This document shows, in pieces, positions 1-8,629 of a DNA stretch of 18,380 nucleotides. Made by a program: the position numbers and the translations under genes. The stretch covers positions 1 through 18,380 of the forward strand of contig JALWJP010000073.1 in assembly GCA_026997215.1 (NCBI GenBank). Direction: 5' to 3'. A model generated the notes under the pieces. It did no database searches. It was not told the DNA's origin and was given only the letters and a program-made list of their open reading frames with translations. How positions within the stretch are numbered: position 1 is the first letter of the stretch; each line of letters starts with the position of its first letter. This DNA comes from Nanobdellati archaeon (GTDB lineage Archaea > EX4484-52 > JAADEF01).

Positions 1-480
1 AGCATATCTTAACTCCTGTTTTCTTTCAGCACCACTCACAACTATGACTTTTACATCATATTTATTAGCCAACTTTATTAATTTCATACCCTTTCGCATA
101 TATTTAATTTGAGATTCTTCATCTAACTTTAGAAAAGATTTAAGGTTAAAACTCATAGCTACATTGTTCTCAGCCATTAATTTTATAAGCACGTAATCCA
201 AAGAGTGTTTAAAAAAAATGAAAGGCATATCCTCTAACAAATCAATTTTACCTTTTTCCACAAGTTTTCTACTCTCTTTATAATCCGATGCAGAAGCATA
301 AATAAGATGTGAGGGGTTGTTGCTTTTATAATTTATTTCCCTTAAATAAATTATTTCCTTAACTCCTTTTATCTCCCTTAATGCATTTCTTACACCCACT
401 TTATAAAAACCTTTTTTCACTAAAGCCTCTCTTATTAAACCCTGTAAAGGCTTTAATCCTAAATCATAAAATCTTCTCAT
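1..480 (-). CDS. rnp3: Ribonuclease P protein component 3 (Rpp30), N-terminal 160 aa, cut by window edge
   Basis: Protein subunit of RNase P, the ribonucleoprotein that removes 5' leaders from pre-tRNAs. Reading the minus strand from ATG at 480 gives an open frame with no stop down to base 1. It begins MRRFYDLGLKPLQG, has an acidic LLEDMPFIFF segment near residue 81, NNVAMSFNL near residue 105, and ends with KLIKLANKYDVKVIVVSGAE and QELRYA. The last part matches the conserved helix-strand-SSA/SGA-RY pattern of archaeal Rpp30 (TIM-barrel fold). The start codon overlaps the stop of the upstream surface-protein gene as TAATG (A at 480 shared), so its translation is probably coupled to that gene. 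The C-terminal part lies outside the window. The family call rests on remembered motifs. Confidence 0.85.
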   Translation of the reverse strand, partial: MRRFYDLGLKPLQGLIREALVKKGFYKVGVRNALREIKGVKEIIYLREINYKSNNPSHLIYASASDYKESRKLVEKGKIDLLEDMPFIFFKHSLDYVLIKLMAENNVAMSFNLKSFLKLDEESQIKYMRKGMKLIKLANKYDVKVIVVSGAERKQELRYA

Positions 481-3400
481 TAAAACCCACCCACTATTCC
501 AAGAATCCATAAAGTTACATAAACGATGATTATAAGTTCTCCTGTCATCAATAAATAAAGTATCATTCTTGGCACCTTGGTTTGAGCTACTTCTCCATGC
601 ATAGCTTTTCTCTTTCTTATAACTGCATAAATTATAAATATAAAAGTCCATAAAAGCGAAATAAAGGGTGTTATATAACCTCTTAATGGAAGCATAGCAG
701 GTTTAGGATAAACTTTTATAATCAAAGGTGTAAAATCGTATGCACCTTCATCTGAGTATGCAATAAGCAACGATTTACATACCTTATTTTTTACTTTCTT
801 GGCTTTTAAATGGACATTAATAGTGGTTGATCCATTTAATTTTATTTCATGTTTGGTGGAATTATAATACATTAAACATTCATCAATATTCTCTAAACGT
901 ATACTCACATTATGAAGAATCTTCTTTCCTACGTTCTTTACCAAAACAGGCATAATAATTTCTTCCCCTTCCTCTATTTCTATTTCAACTGCAGACTCCA
1001 CTATCTTTAACTTAGCCAAATTTTTACCGAATTTTACAATTACTTTTATATAGGTTATATCTCCTATCTTATCACCCACCATCGCCTTAACAGGTAAAAT
1101 ATAAGTTCCTGGTACTAAATTTTCTGACACAGATAACATTAAAGTTCTATTAACTTTTTCTCCTGGATTTAAGATATTTATCCAATTTTTACTTTGACTC
1201 CACAATGCAGAAGGAAGTATTGCCTCTAAAGTTATGTTCTCTGCTGTAGCATTACCGATATTTTCTATCTCAAAATAAGTGGGGAAGGTATCGCCTTGAT
1301 AAACCACATAACTGTCGTTTAAAGGTCTTATCACAATTTCTATTTTAGGAGAATGCTCCTGCTGTAGTTCCGGTCCTTGTTGAGGTTGAGGCGTAGGTTG
1401 AGGAACAGGTTGAGGCTGAGGTGTTGGTTCTGGTTGTGGTTTAGGAGTCTCAATTATTTGACGGGTAGTAGACAATAAAAATAAACCAGGTAAATATCTT
1501 TCATCCATAGGAATGGTATCATTAGCAGTAACAGGAATAAGGAAATCCCCGTAAGTTGAGACATTAGCGTCAAAGCTAAAAACTACTTCACTTCCTTCAT
1601 TAACTGCTTCCATACCTTTACAATTTACAATTACAGGATAAGGAGAATAAGTCGTATTAGTGTAATTAGAATAAACATTACAACTACATAAAGGTCCTGC
1701 CACATGACTGCAAGAAACTACATTAAAATAAGAGGGTAAAGTTAAATTTATTTCCCATGAAGAGGTAGAGATAGTGGATACAAAAGGTGCTTTAACAATA
1801 AAAGTCTCTAAAGCTTCTGCTTTAAAGGTTCTTCTTTCTTCGGTACTATTTGCAGAACCCACAATAATATCATAATTAAATGAAGGCAAAGGTTTTAGTA
1901 CCATTGTCTTACTTTCAGGAATATTAACTTTACCATCATTTTCTTGAATAATATATGTTTTAGTATCCTCACCATATCTGTGAGTACCTCTTAACTCAAA
2001 ACCATAAGCAGTCTTATTATCATATACGAATAAGTAAGGCGAAGGTATTAGCTCATATTCTAATATAACATATTCACGAGGGGCAACAGGTCTAGTTATA
2101 TTAAACTCTAAACTTCCGAGCTCTCCTAAACTTTCATTAGTTGTAATAGCGCAAGTATAATCAGAAGAATTAATACATCTTATTCCTCCTAGCTTACAGA
2201 AATCAGAAGAACTGGCGTTACAGAAAGATTGCATAATTTTTTCCTTCACATGAATGTCGTAAGCTAAACTGCTTCCTCTATTAAACAAAATCATTCTAAT
2301 CTTCGTGGAAATACAGGAATCAAAAGAAGAGTTGCTTAAGAGACATCGATCATTTTGATAGATCTGTTCTGGCATCTCTCTTATTACTAAAAAAGGTGAT
2401 GGTCTGGTTTCACCTATCGCTTCCACCAACTCAAAATGAACTGTGTCGTTCACTGTACCATTACAATAAAAATATTCGTTATCTTCTAAGGAAACGTTAG
2501 CCCAATAAGTAGACCATGTTTCAGCAGTATAATTACCCAAAGGTAATCCGTGAGTAAACCATATCAAAAAGAAGAAACTATCATCTAATAAAGGAACCTC
2601 TTCTTCTTTATCAATGGCATAAGCAAATATATTAGGAGGTAGCTTAACCCATTTCTCCTCGCCAGGATTAATTACATCTTTTCTTACTGAAATGTTAGTG
2701 GTTTCATTCAAAGGAACATTACCAAAATTTTCAAAAATACTCAACCATATAACAGTTTGATTAACCAATATCTTATCTTCATCAGGTAAAAGCCATATAC
2801 GTGCTTGACAGCTAGGTGCTACTCTCACGGTAATATTAACAGATTCAAAAACATTACCATAAGTAGAAAAAGCGTTATAACCACTCACAACTTTATTCCC
2901 TTCTTCATCATAGAAATAAACCTTAAAGTAATAATCACCATCATAATGCAAAGTATAGTTTGCCGCATAATAACTCTCATTAATTCTTATCAAAGGAAAC
3001 GTCACGTAACTTAAATCAGGTTGTATTAAAAAAACGTAACTGTAATTTATATTACTACTAGAATTAGTGGCATTTGTCCTATCATCAACGTAAACATTAA
3101 TGGTTATGTTGCTTCCTATTGTAACATTACCCGAGAGTTTTATATTTTTTATTTGCGGATAATAACCTTCTGCTATAAAATTATAACCATCATGAACAGT
3201 AAAGAAAGAAGAATTATCTTTTAGATACACACGAAAATCATATACGGGATCAAAAAGATCATAAAGGAGAAGAGAAGTGATGTTAGGATCGTAAGACCCA
3301 TACCATTTACTTATATTACCTTCTTCATAGTACTTTATCAAACTTACGTTGTTATGTTCAGGATAATACACCTCTATTATAACGTCAGTAATATTTTCAA

Positions 3401-3881
3401 TCCATTTTTGCACAGTTACATTAAAGTCTATGGTTCCATTATCCCATTTAGTTTTATCATTATATTCAATCCCCACAAGATACGGAAAATATGCGCTTTC
3501 AAAAGTATATTGGTCGCTAATAGTTACTTCACCATTAGTATTATTGGCCCATATTCTATAAACATACAAGGAACTCATAGAAGGATCAAATTGAAAATAA
3601 TATTTATTACGTTGAGAATCCAAAAATTCGCTTTTATAAGGTGTCACGTTCACTTCTTCGGGTGAGAGAATTTGTAAAATTACAGTATCTTCTGATGCAT
3701 CCACTCTATTAACAACTACAGAAATAGTAATAGAAGCGTTAATCACATTTACAGGGTCTGGAGAGTCATAAATATCTGTAAGCACTACTTCTGTAGCGTA
3801 ACCTTGATAATATGAAAAAACTGCTAATACTAACATCACATAAATTACATTCTTTACATTCATAATTATTAAGTATGGCAT
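480..3881 (-). CDS. Large surface/adhesin-like protein with S-layer/NEW3-type repeats and C-terminal membrane anchor
   Basis: No specific family recognised. The 1133-aa product has an N-terminal hydrophobic signal segment (about residues 10-28), then a long beta-rich, Tyr/Asn-rich ectodomain. I count more than 40 N-x-S/T sequons, implying a heavily N-glycosylated exterior protein. Several Cys lie between residues about 358 and 754 (e.g. 513, 523, 554, 562, 569, 577, 724, 732, 734, 754). A Pro/Gln-rich linker (about 813-846) leads to two beta-sandwich-like domains resembling NEW3/COG1361 modules (about 850-950 and 955-1060; motifs such as FEIENIGNATAENITLEAIL). Two membrane helices follow (about 1068-1088 and 1106-1129), separated by a basic RKRKAMHG stretch. 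An alternative ATG at 3863 gives a more typical signal peptide; no Shine-Dalgarno site decides between the two. It lies 7 bp after the 144-aa gene, and its TAA overlaps the ATG of rnp3. Outer-surface placement is inferred. Confidence 0.8.
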   Translation of the reverse strand: MPYLIIMNVKNVIYVMLVLAVFSYYQGYATEVVLTDIYDSPDPVNVINASITISVVVNRVDASEDTVILQILSPEEVNVTPYKSEFLDSQRNKYYFQFDPSMSSLYVYRIWANNTNGEVTISDQYTFESAYFPYLVGIEYNDKTKWDNGTIDFNVTVQKWIENITDVIIEVYYPEHNNVSLIKYYEEGNISKWYGSYDPNITSLLLYDLFDPVYDFRVYLKDNSSFFTVHDGYNFIAEGYYPQIKNIKLSGNVTIGSNITINVYVDDRTNATNSSSNINYSYVFLIQPDLSYVTFPLIRINESYYAANYTLHYDGDYYFKVYFYDEEGNKVVSGYNAFSTYGNVFESVNITVRVAPSCQARIWLLPDEDKILVNQTVIWLSIFENFGNVPLNETTNISVRKDVINPGEEKWVKLPPNIFAYAIDKEEEVPLLDDSFFFLIWFTHGLPLGNYTAETWSTYWANVSLEDNEYFYCNGTVNDTVHFELVEAIGETRPSPFLVIREMPEQIYQNDRCLLSNSSFDSCISTKIRMILFNRGSSLAYDIHVKEKIMQSFCNASSSDFCKLGGIRCINSSDYTCAITTNESLGELGSLEFNITRPVAPREYVILEYELIPSPYLFVYDNKTAYGFELRGTHRYGEDTKTYIIQENDGKVNIPESKTMVLKPLPSFNYDIIVGSANSTEERRTFKAEALETFIVKAPFVSTISTSSWEINLTLPSYFNVVSCSHVAGPLCSCNVYSNYTNTTYSPYPVIVNCKGMEAVNEGSEVVFSFDANVSTYGDFLIPVTANDTIPMDERYLPGLFLLSTTRQIIETPKPQPEPTPQPQPVPQPTPQPQQGPELQQEHSPKIEIVIRPLNDSYVVYQGDTFPTYFEIENIGNATAENITLEAILPSALWSQSKNWINILNPGEKVNRTLMLSVSENLVPGTYILPVKAMVGDKIGDITYIKVIVKFGKNLAKLKIVESAVEIEIEEGEEIIMPVLVKNVGKKILHNVSIRLENIDECLMYYNSTKHEIKLNGSTTINVHLKAKKVKNKVCKSLLIAYSDEGAYDFTPLIIKVYPKPAMLPLRGYITPFISLLWTFIFIIYAVIRKRKAMHGEVAQTKVPRMILYLLMTGELIIIVYVTLWILGIVGGF

Positions 3882-3888
3882 TAAAATA

Positions 3889-4323
3889 TTATATAGCTTT
3901 GCTTAGAGTTAAAGTATAAAGTTGTTGTAAGTAATGTCTTAACCTCTGTTCCTTTGAAATATTAATTTTTTTCCTATAGTCTGGTTTTCCCAAATAATTT
4001 AACAACCATTCATAAAATCTTTCTTTCCAACACCCTTTAACTAATTTTTTAAAAGCATCAAACCCGTACATTTCTTCCTCAGAAACTCCTTTACTAATAA
4101 GTTCTTTTTTTAAATGATGATAGGCTTCTTCTAACTCCTTCACATCAATGTTCTTAAAAGGGCGGAAATTCCCTTTTATAATCGTTTTCCATATTTCATA
4201 CAATCCTTTTTTATTAAAAGGATCTTCATAAAAAATAGAAATAAAATTACCAAGTTTTTCAACTAAGTTCTCATCATAATTAATATAACGAACTTCATAA
4301 TGTGTTCTTCTCCATTTCACCAT
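3889..4323 (-). CDS. Uncharacterised 144-aa basic helical protein
   Basis: I do not recognise this family. The protein is soluble, rich in Lys, Glu and aromatic residues, has no signal peptide or membrane helix, and looks mostly helical. Examples are KELEEAYHHLKKELISKG around residue 61 and a C-terminal SKEQRLRHYLQQLYTLTLS. One Cys near residue 98 (KGCWKERFYEW) gives no metal motif. It is first in a minus-strand run with the surface protein (7-bp gap) and rnp3. The start is ATG at 4323, with no Shine-Dalgarno site upstream. A TTTAAA box centred about 29 bp upstream suggests a leaderless message. The real frame is supported by tight packing with its neighbour and a plausible promoter. A role in RNA metabolism via the rnp3 linkage would be speculation. 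Confidence 0.7.
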   Translation of the reverse strand: MVKWRRTHYEVRYINYDENLVEKLGNFISIFYEDPFNKKGLYEIWKTIIKGNFRPFKNIDVKELEEAYHHLKKELISKGVSEEEMYGFDAFKKLVKGCWKERFYEWLLNYLGKPDYRKKINISKEQRLRHYLQQLYTLTLSKAI

Positions 4324-4349
4324 AACACTACTTATATTTCCTAAACTAT

Positions 4350-4355
4350 TTTAAA
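4350..4355. promoter_or_regulatory. Palindromic TATA box shared by alaS and the 144-aa gene
   Basis: TTTAAA sits in the 54-bp gap between two divergent ATG codons. Its centre is 25.5 bp from the alaS ATG (4378) and 29.5 bp from the ATG at 4323. Both are near the archaeal TATA-to-start distance, so each transcript would begin at or next to its ATG (leaderless). No other good TATA candidate is seen at the right distance on either strand. Inferred from spacing only. Confidence 0.55.
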
Positions 4356-4377
4356 CTTATTATCTAATAAAATAGGT

Positions 4378-7002
4378 ATGGATAACAAGAAAATTAAAGA
4401 AATAATATTAAAAAAAGCTTCATTAAAACCTGAAGAATACTATCCTGTTGATTTTCTAAAAAGCAAAGGATATATAAGAAAAAAATGCAAAAAATGTGGT
4501 AAATATTTTTGGACATTAGATGAAGAAAGAGAAATATGTGGAGAACCAGAGTGCATAGGAGGTTATAAATTTATTGGTAAAGAAGATAATGCAAAAAATA
4601 AATTAGATTATATTGCGAGTTGGAAAGTATTTTCAAAAATGTTTAAAAAAAAGGGTTATGATGTTGTAAACAGATATCCAGTAATAGCGAGGTGGAGAGA
4701 CGATTTAGATTTTGTTATAGCATCTATTGCTCCTTTCCAACCATATGTGGTAAAGGGAGAAATAGAGCCTCCATCAAAACATTTAATTATTCCTCAATTT
4801 TCTTTAAGATTCAATGACATAGATAATGTAGGTTACACTGGCAGACATTACACAGGATTTGTTATGATAGGACAACATGCATTTGTCCCTCCTAAAGAAT
4901 ACGATAAAAATAAATACTTAGAAGATATTCATGATTGGTTAGTCGAAGGTATAGGTATAAAAAAGGAAGAGATTATTTATCATGAAGATGCATGGGCTGG
5001 AGGAGGTAATGCAGGTCCAAGTATGGAATTCTTTGCACGAGGATTAGAGATAGGAAATCAAGTATATATGCAGTATGAAGTAAAGGATAACGATATTAAA
5101 CCCTTAGAATTAGCAGTTTTAGATATGGGAATGGGTCAGGAGAGAATTGCATGGTATACTCATGGTTATGAAACTTCATATGAAACCACATTCCCTTCAG
5201 TAATGAGTTATTTGTATAGATCCACAGGATTAAAATATAATAAAGATCTATGGTTAAAATTCTTACCTTACTCTTCTTTACTCAATTTTGATGAAGTGGA
5301 TGCTACAAAAGCATGGAAATTAGTTTCGGAAAAAACAGGCATAGATGTCTCTTTACTTAAAGAAGAAATAGAACCAATAGCAGAATTGTTTGCTATTGCA
5401 GAACATACCCGCACTTTATTATTTGCAATTGCTGATGGAGCCTTACCTAGTAATGTAGGAGGAGGATACAACCTTAGAATAATTGCAAGAAGAGTCTTTG
5501 AAATTATAGAAAGAAGAAAGTACGGCATAGATCTGTATAAAATATTAGAAAAGCATGCATCCTATTTAAAACCACAATATCCAGAATTAGAAGAACATGT
5601 TGCTGATGCAGTGCAAATTCTCAGTATTGAAGAAAAAAAGTATAAAGCAACAAAAGAAAAAGCACATAAAATAATCAAAGGATTAAAAGGAAAGCAAATA
5701 AGTTTGGAAAAAATAATGGAGCTATATGAGAGTCAAGGAATATTACCTGAATGGCTAGTTAAAGCAGGTATCATAAAAGAAGTGCCTTCTAATTTTTATG
5801 CAGCTTTAAGCAAAAGAAACGAAAAGAGACGTAAAGAGGGACATGAAGAAGCAGTTAAATTAGATGTTTCCTCGTTACCTCCCACCATACCTCTTTATTG
5901 GGGTGATTGGAGACCCAAAGGATTTGAAGCGAAAATAATCAAGATACTTCATAACAAGTATGTGGTTTTAGATAAAACAGAATTCTACCCTACTTCAGGA
6001 GGTCAATCCCACGACATTGGAAAAATATTGGCGAACAATAAAGAATATTATGTTAAAAAAGTATTTAAAGTGGATAAAGTTATTGTTCATGAGGTAGAAA
6101 ACACAGAAGGTTTAAAAGAAGGAAGTAAAATTAAAGGTATTGTTGATTTTGAAAGAAGAGCACAATTAGCTAAGCATCATACTGCTGCACATATCTTAAA
6201 TTACGCTGCTCGTGAGGTATTAGGGAATTGGGTATGGCAAGCAGGTGCGGAAAAAACTATAGAAAAAGGAAGATTAGATATTACTCATTATGAGTTACCA
6301 TCTCAAAATCAAATTAAAGATATAGAGAATATAGCCAACGAAATTGTGGAAAAGGAAATAAACATAGAAAAAACAATAGTGCCGCGCAATATCGCCGAAA
6401 AAAAATATGGATTTAGAATATATCAAGGAGGCGCAGTTCCTGGAAAAGAATTAAGAATAGTTAAAATAAGTAATTACGATATAGAAGCTTGTGGAGGAAC
6501 TCACTTAAATAACACAATAGAAGCAGGTCTTATAAAAATAATAGATGTTAAAAAAATCCAAGATGGAGTAATTAGACTAGAATACGTGGCTGGAAAAGCA
6601 GCCCTAAAATATGTTCAGCAAGTTGAGGAAGAATTGGATAAAGCTGCTAACATATTGAGGGTTTCGCGTAATCAAGTAGCAAAAACTGCTGAAAAGTTTT
6701 TTGAAATAGCTAAAGAAAAAGAAAAAGAAGTAGAATCTTTAAAAGCAATATTAATGAAATATGCTTTAGAAAATGCTAAAGTAAAAGATAACCTAGGAGA
6801 GATAGATCTTTCCTTTGAAAGAGATGTTAAAGAGGGAATAAAAACAGCTAAAATGTTTCTCGCAAAAAAAGTAACAGATACAGTAATTGTTAAGTTAAAG
6901 AATAATTACGTGATTGCAGGTAAAAAAGCAAATGACATTGTAAAAGAAAGATTCAAAGGAAAAGTCATAAAAGGGAAAGGAGAACTCTTCATAATTACAT
7001 AG
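4378..7002 (+). CDS. alaS: Alanyl-tRNA synthetase, archaeal type
   Basis: Charges tRNA-Ala with alanine in the cytoplasm and hydrolyses mischarged Ser/Gly-tRNA. The 874-aa protein is full length for the archaeal form. An N-terminal zinc site typical of archaeal AlaRS uses C37, C40, C54 and C59 (CKKCGKYFW...CGEPEC). The class II catalytic core follows, with RWRDDLDFV near residue 106, AWAGGGNAGPSMEFF at 205-219 and DMGMGQERIAWY at 249-260. The editing domain has HHTAAH (601-605 being HTAAH) and ACGGTH (704-709), both zinc-site motifs intact. A C-Ala-like helical tail completes it (about 745-874). The gene is uninterrupted. Start ATG 4378 follows a TATA box by about 26 bp with no Shine-Dalgarno site, so it is probably leaderless. 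Its last 8 bases overlap the end of convergent pyrG. Confidence 0.97.
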   Translation: MDNKKIKEIILKKASLKPEEYYPVDFLKSKGYIRKKCKKCGKYFWTLDEEREICGEPECIGGYKFIGKEDNAKNKLDYIASWKVFSKMFKKKGYDVVNRYPVIARWRDDLDFVIASIAPFQPYVVKGEIEPPSKHLIIPQFSLRFNDIDNVGYTGRHYTGFVMIGQHAFVPPKEYDKNKYLEDIHDWLVEGIGIKKEEIIYHEDAWAGGGNAGPSMEFFARGLEIGNQVYMQYEVKDNDIKPLELAVLDMGMGQERIAWYTHGYETSYETTFPSVMSYLYRSTGLKYNKDLWLKFLPYSSLLNFDEVDATKAWKLVSEKTGIDVSLLKEEIEPIAELFAIAEHTRTLLFAIADGALPSNVGGGYNLRIIARRVFEIIERRKYGIDLYKILEKHASYLKPQYPELEEHVADAVQILSIEEKKYKATKEKAHKIIKGLKGKQISLEKIMELYESQGILPEWLVKAGIIKEVPSNFYAALSKRNEKRRKEGHEEAVKLDVSSLPPTIPLYWGDWRPKGFEAKIIKILHNKYVVLDKTEFYPTSGGQSHDIGKILANNKEYYVKKVFKVDKVIVHEVENTEGLKEGSKIKGIVDFERRAQLAKHHTAAHILNYAAREVLGNWVWQAGAEKTIEKGRLDITHYELPSQNQIKDIENIANEIVEKEINIEKTIVPRNIAEKKYGFRIYQGGAVPGKELRIVKISNYDIEACGGTHLNNTIEAGLIKIIDVKKIQDGVIRLEYVAGKAALKYVQQVEEELDKAANILRVSRNQVAKTAEKFFEIAKEKEKEVESLKAILMKYALENAKVKDNLGEIDLSFERDVKEGIKTAKMFLAKKVTDTVIVKLKNNYVIAGKKANDIVKERFKGKVIKGKGELFIIT

Positions 7003-8578
7003 ATGACTTAAGCAAACCTATAAATAAAGGATGGGGCCTCATAAACCTAGACTTAAGTTCTGGATGCGCCTGTGTCGCTATAAAAAACGGATGTTTTTTA
7101 AGTTCAATAAATTCTACAATCTTGTTATTGTCTTTACTCACTCCCGAAATAACCAATCCTGATTTTTTAAGGGCATCCACGTAAACAGGATTAACTTCAT
7201 ATCTATGTCTATGTCTTTCGCTTACTTCTTTTTTTCCATAGAGATCATAAACCTTGGTACCCTCCTTTAAGACAGCAACCCATTCACCAAGTCTCATTGT
7301 TGAACCATATTGCTTTTTAGCAATAAGATCACGTTGTTCAGGTAATATATCAATTACAGGATAAGGGGTTTTAGGATCTATTTCTGTTGTATTAGCTCCT
7401 TCCATACCCGCTACATTCCGAGCAAATTCAATAACAGAAAGTTGTAAACCATAGCATAAGCCTAATAAAGGGATATTATTTTCTCTTGTAAATCTTATCG
7501 CATCCAATATCCCTTCTACACCTCTACTTCCAAACCCTCCTGGAATAACAAGAGCATCATAAGATTTTAAGTCAGATAATTTTAAATCAAAAGATGAGAT
7601 TTGAGTTATGACGGGTTTAACATTTAAATCTATTGATGCATGTTTAATAGCCTCTCTCACAGAAATATAAACATCCTTATGCTCTCCTTCCACATATTTT
7701 CCTACTAACGCAATCTTAACTTTTCTTTTAGCATTATTCATCTTTTCCACACGTTTTTCCCATTCCTTTATATTTGCTTCCTTCTCTTTTAAATCCAGAC
7801 CTTCTAAAACTTTTTCCAATAATTGTTGTTTTTTAAACAAAATAGGCACTTCATAGATATTAGAGAGATCAGGAGCATCAATTATGCGATCATAAGGAAT
7901 AAAGCTATTCCTACTTATTTTTCTTTTTCTTATGTCGTCTAAAGGTAGAGGAGAACGAGTTATAACTAAATAAGGTTCAATACCTACTTCTCTTAACTTA
8001 GCAATAGCATGTTGAGTAGGTTTAGTTTTAAGCTCGCCTACGTTAGCAAGATAAGGAACATAACTTACCATTATTGCAATGCTCGGATATTGCTGCATTA
8101 TACTACGTGCCGCATACAAAAATACTAAATTCTCTATATCACCTGTGGTTCCTCCTATCTCCACAACAGTTATTTCATGATCTTTTGCTACTTTCATTAT
8201 TTGTTCTATGACTTCATTAGAAACATCAGGTATAACTTCTACATCCCTCCCACCGTAATACAGACTACGCTCTTTTTCTATAACTGCTTTATAAACTTTT
8301 CCTGTGGTAATACTATTATCTTTAGAGAGATTTTGATTCAGAAATCGCTCATAGGTTCCTATATCCTGATCAGTCTCACCACCATCTGCCGTAACAAAAA
8401 CCTCACCATGCTCTTTAGGATTTAAAGTTCCTGCATCTACATTCACATAGGGATCTATTTTAATAGCAGTAACTTTAAAACCGGCACTTTTTAAAAGCAA
8501 TCCTAAAGAAGCAGTTACCACTCCCTTACCTATTCCAGATAAAACTCCACCTATAACAAAAATAAATCTTGGCTGCAT
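6995..8578 (-). CDS. pyrG: CTP synthase (glutamine hydrolysing)
   Basis: Makes CTP from UTP, ATP and glutamine, the last step of pyrimidine nucleotide synthesis. The 527-aa protein is of normal length. The N-terminal synthetase domain carries the P-loop-like GGVLSGIGKG (10-19), IDPYVNVDAGTLNP (41-54), HGEVFVTADGGETDQDIG (57-74), EIGGTTGDIE (140-149) and GELKTKPTQHA (181-191). The C-terminal class I glutaminase domain has PGGFGSRG (346-353), nucleophile C375 in LLGLCYGLQ, TMRLGEW (427-433), ERHRHRYEVN (454-463) and the catalytic H505/E507 pair in ATQAHPELKSR. All catalytic residues are present; the Phe usual before the catalytic His is Ala here. Start ATG 8578 lies 24.5 bp from a TTTAAA box, so it is probably leaderless. 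The 3' end overlaps alaS by 8 bp, tail to tail. Confidence 0.97.
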   Translation of the reverse strand: MQPRFIFVIGGVLSGIGKGVVTASLGLLLKSAGFKVTAIKIDPYVNVDAGTLNPKEHGEVFVTADGGETDQDIGTYERFLNQNLSKDNSITTGKVYKAVIEKERSLYYGGRDVEVIPDVSNEVIEQIMKVAKDHEITVVEIGGTTGDIENLVFLYAARSIMQQYPSIAIMVSYVPYLANVGELKTKPTQHAIAKLREVGIEPYLVITRSPLPLDDIRKRKISRNSFIPYDRIIDAPDLSNIYEVPILFKKQQLLEKVLEGLDLKEKEANIKEWEKRVEKMNNAKRKVKIALVGKYVEGEHKDVYISVREAIKHASIDLNVKPVITQISSFDLKLSDLKSYDALVIPGGFGSRGVEGILDAIRFTRENNIPLLGLCYGLQLSVIEFARNVAGMEGANTTEIDPKTPYPVIDILPEQRDLIAKKQYGSTMRLGEWVAVLKEGTKVYDLYGKKEVSERHRHRYEVNPVYVDALKKSGLVISGVSKDNNKIVEFIELKKHPFFIATQAHPELKSRFMRPHPLFIGLLKSSM

Positions 8579-8599
8579 AGAATGTAATGGATAAAAAAC

Positions 8600-8605
8600 T
8601 TTAAA
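8600..8605 (-). promoter_or_regulatory. Probable TATA box of pyrG
   Basis: TTTAAA is centred 24.5 bp upstream of the pyrG ATG, inside the 51-bp gap after the HerA-like gene. A second TTTAAA at 8613-8618 is about 10 bp further away. The nearer one suits a leaderless message. The gap is almost pure A/T, so the exact element is uncertain. Confidence 0.45.
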
Positions 8606-8629
8606 TTTTTTATTTAAATTTTTTAATAA

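Noticed and set aside
1370..1445. Short repetitive DNA (GGTTGAGG-like units)
   Set aside because: It encodes the Pro/Gln-rich hinge of the surface protein; the repeats are degenerate and in frame, not a CRISPR or satellite.
8590..8620. Poly-T terminator after the HerA-like gene
   Set aside because: T runs exist on the minus strand, but they coincide with the pyrG promoter region of a nearly pure A/T gap, so no separate terminator can be claimed.
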